From positions 34,268,122-34,332,121 of the forward strand of contig JAFMSR010000015.1 of NCBI GenBank assembly GCA_022818135.1: a DNA stretch of 64,000 nucleotides, given 5' to 3'. Of this stretch, positions 23,435 to 33,771 are shown in pieces (the first letter of the stretch is position 1; each line of letters begins with the position of its first letter). The position numbers and the translations under genes are program-made. The stretch comes from Saxidomus purpurata (taxonomy: Eukaryota; Mollusca; Bivalvia; Venerida; Veneridae). The notes below the pieces were generated by a model. That model saw only the letters and a program-made list of their open reading frames with translations. It was not told the origin of the DNA and made no database searches.

Positions 23435-24365
23435 AACAAGAGGGCCAAGATGGCCCTATATCGCTCACCTTGGTACAAGTCCACTGGCCTGGTGGAAGAT
23501 CACTAGATAATGTTATATACCAAATAAGTTTTCCTATATACGCCTTTGTAAAACAAATGATCCCCCCCCGGGCAAGGTCAATTTTGACCCAAGGGGCATA
23601 ATTTGAACAAACTTTGAAGAGGTCTACTAGGCAATGCTACATGCCAATTATCTATGCTTTAGGCCTTGTGGTTTCTGAGAATTTTTTTTTTAAAGTTTTC
23701 CCTATAGAAGCCTATGTAAAACTAAGTGACCCCCGGGGGTCATGGTTTGAACAAACTTGGTGGAGGTACACTAGCCAATGCTACATGCCAAATATCTAAG
23801 CTCTAGGCCTTGTGGTTTCATAGAAGAAGATTTTTAAAGTTTTTACTATATAAGTCTATGTAAAACTAAGTGACCCCCGTGCGGGGTCAATTTTGACCCG
23901 GGGGTCATAATTTGAACAATCTTGGTAGAGGTCCACTAGACAATGCTACATGCCAAATATCTTAGCTCTAGGCCTTGTGGTTTCAGAGAAGATTTTTAAA
24001 GTTTTTCCTATATATGCCTATGCAAAAACTAAGTGCCCTACCGCGCGGGGTCAATTTTGACCCGGGGGTCATAATTTGAACAATCTTGTTAGAGGTCCAC
24101 TAGACAATGCTACATGCCAAATATCTAAGCTCTAGGCCTTGTGATTTCAGAGAAGATTTTTAAAGTTTTTCCTATTTGTTGCCATAGCAACCAGAGTTCT
24201 GCATGGAATGGAATTCTTTGAACAATTTTGGTAGAGCTTCATGCAAGGAACATTCCTGCATAGTTTTATCAACATTGGCCTAGAGGTTTCAGAGGAGATG
24301 TCATTTGAATCAAAATGTTGACGGACGACGTACGACGGACAATCATCGATCAGAAAAGCTCACCT
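23435..24365 (-). mobile_element. AGCTCACC-type repeat, nearly complete
   Basis: It starts AACAAGAGGGCCAAGATGGCC followed by CTATATCGCTCACC, the inverse of the family 3' end, and continues through four units and the TTGTTGCCATAGCAACC module to GAAAAGCTCACC. It lies head to tail behind the truncated copy at 22412. Confidence 0.8.
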
Positions 24366-24451
24366 AAATAACACACTATTATGAAACAATACACAAATAA
24401 TGGTAAAAAGTCATTTTCTGACAAACCCCCGTATACACAGTTCTATATTAA

Positions 24452-24925
24452 AGCTGCTCGCTCTCAGATTTTGGTTAAAAATAAAAGTTCTCCGAACTGT
24501 ATGTAAATAACGTATTGTAGAATATATGGTCATATAAAAAGGTTCCAGTATAAATTCATGTCGTGTATGTCTCTTAATTTAAAGAAATACGCTACCAAAT
24601 TCAAAAGCGTTGCAAACGCTTTTGAAATTTCAATATGAACATATAGTGTAGCGGTGCCGTGTAACCAACCTTTTCTATCAATTTTTGCTCTTTTGTTTCA
24701 TTCAAGCCCTTAGTTTTATATTTATGAATAAGAATGTAATAAAAAATCTAGGCAAGAGATTGAAATGTCGGTTATACGGCACCGCTACACTACATGTTTA
24801 TATTGGAATTTCAAAAGCGTTTAAACGTGTTGGTAGCGTAGACCTATCATTTGAAATTTAGAGATATATGTTACAGGAATGTATGCTGAAGCTTTTTTTA
24901 TATGAAAATCTGAGAGCGAGCAGCT
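24452..24925. mobile_element. Complete foldback element with ~200-bp arms
   Basis: Ends AGCTGCTCGCTCTCAG and CTGAGAGCGAGCAGCT bracket two long inverted arms. Each has the block ACGCTACCAAATTCAAAAGC or its inverse, the AAAGCGTTGCAAACGCTTT palindrome region and ATAGTGTAGCGGTGCCGTGT. A central spacer of roughly 100 bases separates them. The left flank is TTAA (24448-24451) and the right flank TGAA, consistent with a decayed TTAA target duplication. It encodes no protein. Confidence 0.85.
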
Positions 24926-24957
24926 TGAAGTAATATGTGTACGGATTTAACACTTAA

Positions 24958-25369
24958 AGAGGCACTCCCTACATCTAGCCGATTATATTAGCGAAACACA
25001 GATTATGTGTTCAATGAACGTAAAATGATAAATAAATACAATTTCATAGAACCAAAAATGCCTCATTCTACCATAATTAATCATAATAGAGGCTTTTTGT
25101 AATAAAAACAAAAATAATATCAAACAGGGAATGCCACATACCAAAAACGCAGCCTCCCATAAAGCGCATCCACCATTAACTGTACAACAACAACTCGACA
25201 TAGATTATTGAATGGTTTACGGTACTGCAGTTCATTTTAAACCGCCAATTTTATCGATGAATGGGAATGCAGAGCTGACACTTTTATGTTTAGTTATAAT
25301 TCTTCAAAAGATTATATCATTTATGTTTTGGGGTTGTTTCATTTGTCATCAATTATAGGGTATGTCTCT
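24958..25369 (+). mobile_element. TTAA-flanked short element with nested tail
   Basis: It begins AGAGGCACTCCCTACATC right after TTAA (24954-24957) and ends in AATTATAGGGTATGTCTC. It is the reverse-oriented sister of 32838-33236. A retroelement tail is nested inside (25104-25159). Confidence 0.75.
25104..25159 (-). mobile_element. Ultra-short retroelement tail
   Basis: AAAAACAAAAATAATATCAA through CGCAGCCTCCC, one substitution (CACATACC) from the core. Comparison with the sister element at 32838-33236 places the insertion between AATAGAG and GCGCATCCACC, with a few filler bases. Confidence 0.85.
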
Positions 25370-25384
25370 AACGTAAAATGATAA

Positions 25385-26070
25385 ACAAGAGCTGTCCCTC
25401 ACAAGTGACGAATGCCCCCAAGAGGTGCCTCAGTCTGTGTCCTCTCCATGTACTCAATAAATGTGCTATGTCATTTTAAAATCCTTCCATGCATGACAGA
25501 GTAACCATGCATACAGTATTCCATTACTTTAAACACTAAGTGTGACCTTGACCTTTGAGGTAGGGGCTTGGGTCTTGCACGCAACACATCCGCATGATGT
25601 GCTAGACATTTGTGCAAAGTTATTTTAAAATCCTTCAAAGCATGATAAAGTTATAGTCCGGACACAAATATACAGGATTCCATTACCTATAAACTCTAAG
25701 TGTGACCTTGACCTTTGTGGTAGGGATGTTGGTCTTGCACGCGCCACGTCGTCTTGATGTGCTAGACATTTGTGCCAAATTATTTTAAAATCCTTCAATG
25801 CATGACAAAGTTACAGTCCGGACACGAATGTGTGCATATATGCATATATAGAGGAATCCATTACATTCAAACTCTAAGTGTGACCTTGATCTTTGAGCTA
25901 GGGACAAGGGTCTTGCACGCGACACGTCGTCTTGGTGTGCTAGACATTAGTGCCAAGTTATTTTAAAATCCTTCAATGCATGACAAAGTTACAGTCCGGA
26001 CACGAATGTGTGTATATATGCATATATAGAGGAATCCACAACCTTCAAACTCTGAGTTTGACCTTGACCT
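25385..26070. repeat. Four-unit tandem repeat with TGTGACCTTGACC motif
   Basis: TGTGACCTTGACCTTTG or a close variant recurs at about 25541, 25701, 25879 and 26057 (spacing 160, 178 and 178), with shared GACATTTGTGCCAA, TATTTTAAAATCCTTCAA and CAGTCCGGACAC. The left edge ACAAGAGCTGTCCC is followed by GTGACGAATGCCCCCAAG, which resembles the edge of 11132-11942, so the two may be related element families. Confidence 0.8.
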
Positions 26071-26187
26071 TTGAAATCAATTTCCGTGAGCATATCGTGC
26101 ATTAGCGCTTCTTTTCGTTACAATTACGGACATTCTCGCCGGTTTACAATTGTTTATACTTTTATCAAACGACAACTTGAGATGTAT

Positions 26188-26255
26188 TTACCGCCGTAGC
26201 TAAGCGGTAAGCATGCAGTGTCCTTAACTAAAGACACAGGGGAACGAATCACGTT
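26188..26255 (+). repeat. Degenerate tRNA-like SINE head
   Basis: GCCGTAGCTAAGCGGTAAGC resembles an A box and GGGGAACGAATCACG a B box at tRNA-like spacing. Acceptor pairing and a proper TTCGAAT are lacking, so this is not a functional tRNA. Confidence 0.45.
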
Positions 26256-26658
26256 AACTGATTTCTCTAAAAAAAAAATACCTGGTATTAGTATATAGAA
26301 GGAATGCTGTGGAACACGGAATACACAAGCGATTGGTTTGTGTCTCTTTTTGCCAAAAAAAAAATGTTATAAAGTGAAAAGATTGAATAATATTACAGTC
26401 TTGAATGTAACACATTTAAAATAAATAATGGGTTAAACGTCAATAAAAAATCGACCGTGAAATAATGCTAATAAAGGTCAGGAGGATCAGATTAATTTGT
26501 GTCAGTAATAATACGAGATGATCGTATTAAACTGCAACATATTTAATTCTCCATAAATCTGAGTAACAATCACGGATTTGTAAATTTGATCCAGTAATAA
26601 GTATTTCTTCTGATTAAAACGGAACCTTAGAATTAACTTACATGTATTGTTATAATTC

Positions 26659-27408
26659 GTGGAGAATATATATTGTTATGCTGTATTACCTAACTTCAGG
26701 AAAAATTCATATTTTCGTTTTTCAAGATTTTCAACTGTAATAAAACAGGATTTAAGGGGAATGAGGCACCGAGGGCACCTGTTCAGACGCAAGGCAATAT
26801 CGTCAGACCATATGACAGTACAACTTTGCGCTTCAGCTGATGGGCACTTTTTACCACCTAAAATAATTTACAATGTACTAAAATGCCGGTATATGACAGG
26901 CACTGCTGAGTGCCTACGCGCATGCACAACCTTGCGTTCATTTTAAATTTTTTTGACTACACAGTTTAATCAAATAAATGACTATCACTGTATAAAAAAA
27001 TAATTACACAAATCGTATAAAGTCAGTATGATTTAAATGAAATATTATTACAGATGCCCGCAAGTTATTGAGAAATCACTGTATTTCTGTTGCAGGTATC
27101 ATTACTGCACCGAAGTTACAAAGACGAAACTCCATCAAACTGGTACTTTGGTCATAGTGAAAACAGCTATATTGACCGTGACCTCTTCAAGAAGTGGTTT
27201 TGCAACGTACTGCTGTGGTAGAGAACGAATGGCAAACTATGATTCTCATATATGTATAGGTATCATAGAAACAGCAATTTCAAAAGATATTGTTCTCTTT
27301 GGTTTACCTGGGCATTCCACTAATATCCTACAACCGCTAGACGTGAATCATCATCGGTTTCAAAGAACATACTTTTCGATCGGTAATGGAAAAAATACAA
27401 TAAACTAG
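26659..27408 (+). pseudogene. pogo-like (Tc1/mariner superfamily) transposase relic
   Basis: Two open segments, 26659-26946 and 27037-27408, hold phrases of the DDE transposase of pogo/Tigger-type elements. VQLCASADGHFLPPKIIY lies near the first catalytic Asp region. SYIDRDLFKKWFCN lies in a second frame near 27140-27200, and LPGHSTNILQPLDV stands before the end. The usual order of the family is kept, but stops and frameshifts separate the pieces and a full DDE triad cannot be read in any frame. Terminal inverted repeats were not found. The element is long dead. Confidence 0.75.
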
Positions 27409-27741
27409 ATGGTTGTTTTTGTCACAAAAACATATGTCTCCCTCATGGCAGTTTGTCATTAATCATACTGAAACATGATATTAAAATAACACAAAAAAAT
27501 TATTTTAAGTAACGCTTTAAAAGAGATGTTAAAAAATTATAAATCTGTTTTAGTAACAGTGACTTTGACTAAATTTTGTATTTAGGTGTTCAAAGCTAAT
27601 CTAAATACCAGTAATATTCAAAGTATGAAATGAAAATGTTGACCATCTATGACACAACATCAAATAGAGTGTTCTTGTGACATAGAAAAATGTGTATGGG
27701 GACAACACAAAACAACTGCTCTCATGTACTTTATATTTTAG

Positions 27742-27792
27742 GTGCCACAAACAGTGAGACTGGGCCGGTACCAAAGAAGGCAAGATGTGACA
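27742..27792 (+). other. Possible small exon
   Basis: Flanked by TATATTTTAG before and GTAAGTATC after, both good splice-site matches, and open in the frame giving GPVPKKARCDS. Lys/Arg composition suggests a nuclear signal, but there is no independent support. Confidence 0.3.
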
Positions 27793-28754
27793 GTAAGTAT
27801 CAATCTGTAATAAAAAACAAGTAACTCTTATTTCCACTTATTCAGTTCAATGTCATAATCAAAGTACAAGCTGCCATGCTGCTACATATTTTGTACTTGT
27901 AAGTGACCCTTGTGTCATGAAAAAGCAGTAATTACAGACCTGTTTACCCTATTTAGAGTCTTTCAGTAGTTTGGACAGCTACTCTCAGTAGTTTTGGGCT
28001 GCTGTCAGTAGTTTTCACTTTCACAGATATAATAAGGATTAAAAAGCATTGTTAGTTTGTTTTTTTCGCTTTTTTAATTCCAACCGTTTCTTTTTCATCA
28101 TCGGGCAGACGGCGTTTTTCTGCCATATTGCGTGAATCTGGGCCTCTGGAACTAATCCTGTTCCCGAGAGGCTTGTTATCTAATGTTTTCTTATCATGCA
28201 AGCGTCCGAATGATCACGATTACTGTCTAAATACCAACAATACCGGCAAGAAACGAAAATACGCTTTAAAAAACGAAAATGACCGATTATATATCAGAAT
28301 GCGTAGTTTTTCAATGTCAATCCGTAGAGCGTATTTTTACTGTAAAAAACGTGGAAAATACGGCGAATCCGTAGTAGTAAACAGGTCTGTTAAATTATTG
28401 AAAATATATCGTTTTTTTAGTGCATTTTACCTGAATAAAAATTAATCAAAATCAATCAAGTGTACTACCATTGTATATAAGTACATTACTGCTTCTCTAT
28501 TTGTACACCATGATACAGATATGAATTTTTGCTATTGAGACTAATGTTTGAATGGAGCTTCATTTAAAACTGACAAAATGTGGCAAAAATGATATTTTGC
28601 TTGACAATTTGACTTTACCTTTGACGCAATATGTTTTCGAATGAAACTTTGGCTATAACTAAGATAACTTGATCGTTATTAAACATTTAATACCTGAAAA
28701 TAACACGTTTTAAGACAGTACACTGACATAATCTTAACTACTTTCATTGAGTCA

Positions 28755-28949
28755 ATGTTCATTGGTGAGGATTTGTTTAAACTTTTATCTTTTAACAGAA
28801 CAAAAACAAAAGCCGAGAAACTTGTCCGGGAGCAGACAACTTTTATGAGGGAATTTATGAATTCAGTACAAACTTTAACAAAGTCTGTTAATTCTTTGAA
28901 AGAAAGTATTGATAAATTAAATGAAAAAGAGAATTTGTTTCATTTGTAA
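28755..28949 (+). CDS. Possible terminal exon, coiled-coil protein fragment
   Basis: After an acceptor-like TTTTAACAG (to about 28798) the frame encodes REQTTFMREFMNSVQTLTK and VNSLKESIDKLNE, a short amphipathic coiled coil, and stops at 28949. This resembles the C-terminal helices of Myb/SANT-like DNA-binding proteins often linked to transposons. It could belong with the exon-like piece at 27742 or be chance. No promoter or polyadenylation signal was assigned. Confidence 0.3.
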   Translation: MFIGEDLFKLLSFNRTKTKAEKLVREQTTFMREFMNSVQTLTKSVNSLKESIDKLNEKENLFHL

Positions 28950-29007
28950 TTGAATATATTGTTTCTGCAGAGGAGAATTTGCCGGTCAGTCAAACTATTT
29001 GGTGCGA

Positions 29008-29279
29008 ACGAGCCCCACAGCACCCAGAAGTGCACACCACCAACACACACACACACAATCATGTACACACACACACACACACACACATACACTACCAACA
29101 CACACTAGCATACAATTCAGGCTGCGTTTTTGGTACGTGGCATTCCCTGTTTGATATTATTTTTGTTTTTATTCTAGCATACAAAGCAACCACACGAGGA
29201 CAAAACGAACAATTAAAGGAACACAGTGGGGCACCGCCTTGGAACGGTCAGTGGCAAAAACACCACTGGGGAGCTTAAA
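29008..29279 (-). mobile_element. Retroelement tail copy, 3' end lost, with nested second tail
   Basis: Minus-strand order: GCTTAAACCGGTTT through ACGAGGACAAAACG (29186-29279), a CA-rich block (29043-29104), then CACCCAGAAGTGC and GAACGAGCCCC (29008). The terminal core is missing. A plus-strand tail is inserted at 29120-29170. Confidence 0.85.
29120..29170 (+). mobile_element. 51-bp retroelement tail with 11-bp target duplication
   Basis: Only the last 51 bases of the element (GGCTGCGTTTTTGG to TTATTTTTGTTTTT) are present. CTAGCATACAA occurs immediately outside on both sides (29105-29115 and 29174-29184), separated from the insert by TTCA and ATT. This is a classic retrotransposition signature. 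Confidence 0.85.
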
Positions 29280-29312
29280 CCGGTTTAAAGTTTACATTCA
29301 CACCTAGATGGG

Positions 29313-29619
29313 TAAAAACAAAAATAATATCAAACAGGGAATGCCACGTACCAAAAACGCAGCCTCCCCAAAACGAGCCCCACAGCACCCAGAAGTGCAC
29401 ACCACCAACACACACACACACACACACACACACGCACGCACGCACGCACACACACAACACACACACACACACACAAACATGTACACACACAAACATACAC
29501 TACCAACACACACAAGCACACAAGCAAACACACGAGGACAAAACGAACAATTAACGGAACACAGTGGGGCACCGCCTTGGAACGGTCAGTGGCAAAAACA
29601 CCACTGGGGAGCTTAAACC
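29313..29619 (-). mobile_element. Longest tail copy, full 3' region with CA array
   Basis: It runs from AAAAACAAAAATAATATCAA through the core, CACCCAGAAGTGCACACC, a compound (CA)n with GCAC interruptions (about 29405-29520), ACGAGGACAAAACGAACAAT and GGGAGCTTAAACC. This matches the 3' UTR at 19603-19857 in reverse and stops at the same GGTTTAAGC point as the 29008 copy. That shared boundary may be a preferred truncation point. Confidence 0.9.
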
Positions 29620-30339
29620 TAAGTCATAAGTAATAAATTAGACACAAAAGTTATGCACCTTTGAAAATCTTCGTTTGGAGAGACGCTTGCAGAAATATCC
29701 CTCAAAATATGACAATGTTGAAGAAACTTCGCTGATCGATCTCACTTGGAATCACAACATCCTTGTATGATAAACAGTCTATACAGGTAAGATAAGTTCG
29801 TTTACAAAGTCAATTATCTGTAAAACGATTAAGATTACTAAATATGAAAAGTCACCTGTTTCTGCGATGTCTGTAAAAGCCTTTAAATAAATGTTATGTA
29901 ATTATTTGAAACCAAGATCTTGATAACTATCTTTTATATAAAAAACCGACATTATCTAAAAACTCTAATAATAACACTCAGTCATGAAACGATAAAATTT
30001 TATTATAGTCATTTTTCCTGTTTTACTAAGAATGTTTTAATATGTGAATTTTTAAAAGATAGGTAAAAATTCTATCTCTATTTTGTCGTTTTAGCTCACG
30101 TGAGCACGAAGTGCTCAAAGGTAAGATATTGTGATCGCCTGGTGTCCTTCGTCTGTCCACACATTACCTTGTGTATGCAACAGAGGCTGTATATTCCACA
30201 GGATCTTCATGAAACTTTGTCAGTAAAATGTAGGTCGAGTTCAAATTATAGTCATCTAAACACAAAAACAATATCACGGGGTCAAATCATAGAAACACTT
30301 ATGTGGGTATAAAAAAAATTCAAAAATTGACACACTTAT

Positions 30340-30626
30340 ACATAGATATAAAACTAAAGGCTAGAATGAAATTATAAGCAAACATCTAGTAAGCAATTTG
30401 CAGAAATTGATTGAAAATGACGGTTAAACGGCACCGCTACACTATATGTTTATATTGAAATTTCAAAAGCGTTATTTGGTAGCGTATTATTTGAAATTTA
30501 GAGATAAACGTGACAGGAATGTATACTGGAGTCTCTTCAAATGACTATATGTTCTAAAATACGTTATTTTCATACAGTTTGAAGAACTTTAATTTGTTAC
30601 AAAAATCTGAGAGCGAGCAGCTTTAA
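30340..30626 (-). mobile_element. Foldback element, one arm
   Basis: Contains CGGCACCGCTACACTATATG, GAAATTTCAAAAGCG and ends CTGAGAGCGAGCAGCT before TTTAA. The opposite arm is reduced to a short unlike segment; the start at about 30340 is uncertain. Confidence 0.7.
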
Positions 30627-31397
30627 ACAAGTCAGTGGTTATTGAAAAAAATTTGTATAGCGAATTGGAAACACAAATGAAAACTTAACAAAGCACGAAG
30701 ATTAATGACGTCACACACTATAATGCCACGTCATTGATAGCACTCTCTACATGTAGCAGTTTTTATTCTTGAAACATATATTATTGTTATTTCAATTATT
30801 AATATTAAACTTTGTCGATGTACTGACAGAACTTAGGAAATTAAGAAAGTAATGTAAAGCTGCTCGCTCTCAGTTGCCGTTGGAAGTACTTGTACACAAA
30901 TATAAAACTTAAAGCTTGAATCAAAATATAAGCAAAAATTAGGTAGGAATTTGCAGAAATCGATTGAAAATGTCGGTTACACGGCACCGTTACAATATAT
31001 GTTTATATAGGCATTTGCAACGCTATTTTCACTTGGTAGCGTATTATTTCAAATTTACAGATAAACTTGACAGGAATTATACTGGACCCTTTTTATTGTC
31101 GAGCCGTTTGCGAAAGCTCGATATATATGTTCAAATAGCGGTTCGGTGTATGTGCGTGCGTCCGAGTTAAGCTTGTCTGGGCTGCAACTTATTCATGGAT
31201 CAAGGTATTCTTAAATAACTTGGCACAAATGTTCACCATAATGAGACCGAGTGTCATGCGCAAGAACCAGGTCCCTAGGTCTAAGGTCAAGGTCACACTT
31301 AGAGGTTAAAGGTCAAATTCAAGAATATCTTCTTCATGCATCGAGGAATTTTGATATAACTTGGCACAAATATTCACTACCATGGACTACCGTTGTT

Positions 31398-32516
31398 AGC
31401 TCACCTGGCACAAAGCTATTGGGATCGCATTCCGTCCGTCGTCCGTCCGTCCACCATTACCTTCAAAACGATATCACCTCTGATACCACTAAGCCAATGT
31501 TGATGATACTTTGCAGGGATGTTCCTTGCATGAAATTCTATCAAAGTTGTTCAAAGAATTCCATTCCATGCAGAACTCTGATTGCTATGGCAACAAATAT
31601 GAAACACTTTAAAAATCTTCTTCTCTAAAATCACAAGGCCTAGAGCTTAGATTTTTGGCATGTTTTATTATCTAGTAGACCTCTACTAAGATTGTTCAAA
31701 TTATGACCCCTGGGTCAAAATTGACCCCGCGCAGATGTTCACTTAGTTTTGCATAGTCTTTATATAGGAAAAACTTTAAAAATCTTCTCTGAAACCACAA
31801 AGCTTAGAGCTGAGATATTTGGTATGTAGCATCGTCTAGTGGACCTCTACCAATGTTGTTCAAATTATGACCCCGGGGTCAAAATTGACCCTGTAGGGGA
31901 AGTCACTTGGTTTTACATAGTCTCATATTGGAAATACTTTAAAAATCTTCTTCTCTGAAACCACAAGGCCTAGAGCTTAGATATTTGGCATGTAGCATTG
32001 GCTAGTGGACCTCTAATAAGATTGTTCAAATTATGACCCCCAGATCCCCCCGGGGGGGGGGGGTCACTTGGTTTTGCATAGGCTTATATAGGAAAAACTT
32101 TAAAAAAATTATTCTCTGAAACCACAAAAACAAAAATAATATCAAACAGGGAATGCCACGTACCAAAAAACGCAGCCTCCCCAAAACGAGCCCCACAGCA
32201 CCCAGCCTAGAGATTAGATATTTGGCATGTAAAAATGCCTATTGGACTTCTACCAAGATTGTTCAAATCATGACCCCCAGGTCAAAATTAACTCTTCCCG
32301 GGGGGGGGGGATGGGATGAAGGTGACTTGATTATACATAGGCTTATATAGGGAAAACTTATAAAAAAAGAAGGCCGACAGGCAGAGAATAGTTATTTGGA
32401 ATGTTACTTGGCATTGTGTAGTGGACCTCTACGAACTATGTTAGAATCATGAGCCCTTGTATTATAGCCAATGGTAGTCAGGTGAGCGATATAGGGCCAT
32501 GGTGGCCCTCTTGTTT
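31398..32516 (+). mobile_element. AGCTCACC-type repeat, complete
   Basis: Starts AGCTCACCTGGC and GTCCGTCCGTCC, has four to five units with AAACCACAAGGCCTAGAGC, and ends CAGGTGAGCGATATAGGGCC followed by CTCTTGTTTTT. G-runs of nine or ten bases occur near 32050 and 32298. A retroelement tail is nested at 32126-32205. Confidence 0.85.
32126..32205 (-). mobile_element. Retroelement tail inserted in an AGCTCACC repeat
   Basis: AAAAACAAAAATAATATCAA to GCACCCAG sits between GAAACCAC and CCTAGAG, which are adjacent in sister units (ACCACAAGGCCTAGAG). No target duplication is evident, and one or two target bases may be lost. Confidence 0.85.
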
Positions 32517-32837
32517 TTAGAATTACTTCCCTTTGTTGTTACTATAAATAGCTTATATTGTAACTTTTTTATTACTGGCCGTAGAGAAAAATCGAGCCCA
32601 CTTTTCTGTGGTACAACATGCATGTTACATCCAATATTTAGCTGTGTTTTGACCTATCTCTTCTTGGTAAGGAGTTAGCCCTTTTGACATATGGCGGCTT
32701 GACATGTTGCACGTGGGCATCTAGTATGACTATATATTCTAAAATATGTTATTTTTATACAGTTTGAAGAACATTATTTGTTTACCAAAATCTGAGAGCG
32801 AGCAGCTTTATTATCATTGAAACTTTCATATGATTAA

Positions 32838-33236
32838 AGGGACATACCCTATAACCATATACCCATTTATGTTTTGGAGTTATTCAGTTTGACATCAGTT
32901 ATAGATGTCAAACTTAATAACTCCAAAACATAAATAATATAATATTTGGAAGAATTATAACTTGATCTAAATGTTTCAGCTATGCATTCCCAGTCATCGA
33001 TAATATCAGTGGTTTAAAATAGATAGCATTACCGTAAACCATTCAATAATCTATGTAGAGTTGTTGTTGGACAATTAATGGGTGGATGCGATCTCTATAT
33101 TGATTAATTGTGGTAAAATTAGGCACATTTCACCATACCTTCTTCTTTGAAATTGTATTTATTTATCATTGTACGTTCATTGAATACATAATTTATGTTT
33201 TAAGAATATAATCTGCTAGATGTAGGGAGTGCCTCT
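32838..33236 (-). mobile_element. 399-bp TTAA-flanked element with internal hairpin
   Basis: Flanked by TTAA at 32834-32837 and 33237-33240. The ends AGGGACATACCCTA and, inverted, AGAGGCACTCCCTA are imperfect terminal repeats. A 30-bp hairpin with one mismatch (32867-32896 and 32904-32933) lies near the left end and is not present in that form in the sister copy at 24958. TTAA flanks and short inverted ends fit piggyBac or Kolobok MITEs. Confidence 0.75.
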
Positions 33237-33771
33237 TTAAGAACGAAACCGCGTAACAACGTTCAAAATATTGTAGGCTACCTCAAACAAAAAATTAAAA
33301 TCTTTGTTTCAAAGTCTATAGTTTCTATAATTTGCAATAACTACACTCGTGAATATCTCCTTAAGTCCAAAGGTTAAATTAGTTTTCCTAAACCGTTGGA
33401 GTAAAAACAGACCGCGTGCACTTGACGACCTCATTTCATTTAATGGCAGGTTCTTTAAGAGAATTTGTGAACTCATAGATAGCCTCATTACCGTCTAAAA
33501 CAGTTACCCTCGAGCCAGATATTCCCTGCTGTACGTGCAACCAGTTAAATATTCATATCGAGGATAATAGGACCTTTGTACAGCACCATGAAAAGCTACT
33601 TTGAAGCAAAATTCGAGCACGTTGCACATCTATCTATATTCATTTAGACTAAGAGTTTAATTACTAAGTATATGTTAAAATCTTAATAGCATCAAGTATA
33701 GTCGATATATATCTATATATCTAATATACAACATTAGGTACCCTAGCTGTAAATAAAAGTGAAATTGATCT

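Larger units (their letters stand above)
31097..32727 (+). mobile_element. Inserted repeat, possible non-autonomous Helitron
   Basis: It starts TGTCGAGCCG with an inverted TCGAGC/GCTCGA pair and ends GTGGGCATCTAG followed by T. An internal inverse of the start, CGGCTTGACA, lies at about 32695-32704. A 3' end of CTAG before T is compatible with a Helitron, but no clear Helitron hairpin or Rep/helicase gene is present. It also carries AAGGTCAAGGTCACA near 31290 and the AGCTCACC element at 31398-32516. Confidence 0.45.
30857..32803. mobile_element. Foldback element split by nested insertions
   Basis: Left end AGCTGCTCGCTCTCAG at 30857 and right end CTGAGAGCGAGCAGCT at 32803. Arm sequence stops at 31096 (CTGGACCCTTTTTAT) and resumes at 32728 (ACTATATATTCTAAAATATG). 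In the copy at 30340-30626 the corresponding sequences are close together, so 31097-32727 is an insertion. Confidence 0.8.

Noticed and set aside
28128..28445. A 105-codon frame rich in Arg/Lys/Tyr
   Set aside because: No recognisable motif, AT-driven composition and repeated short words on the DNA level; not supportable as a gene.
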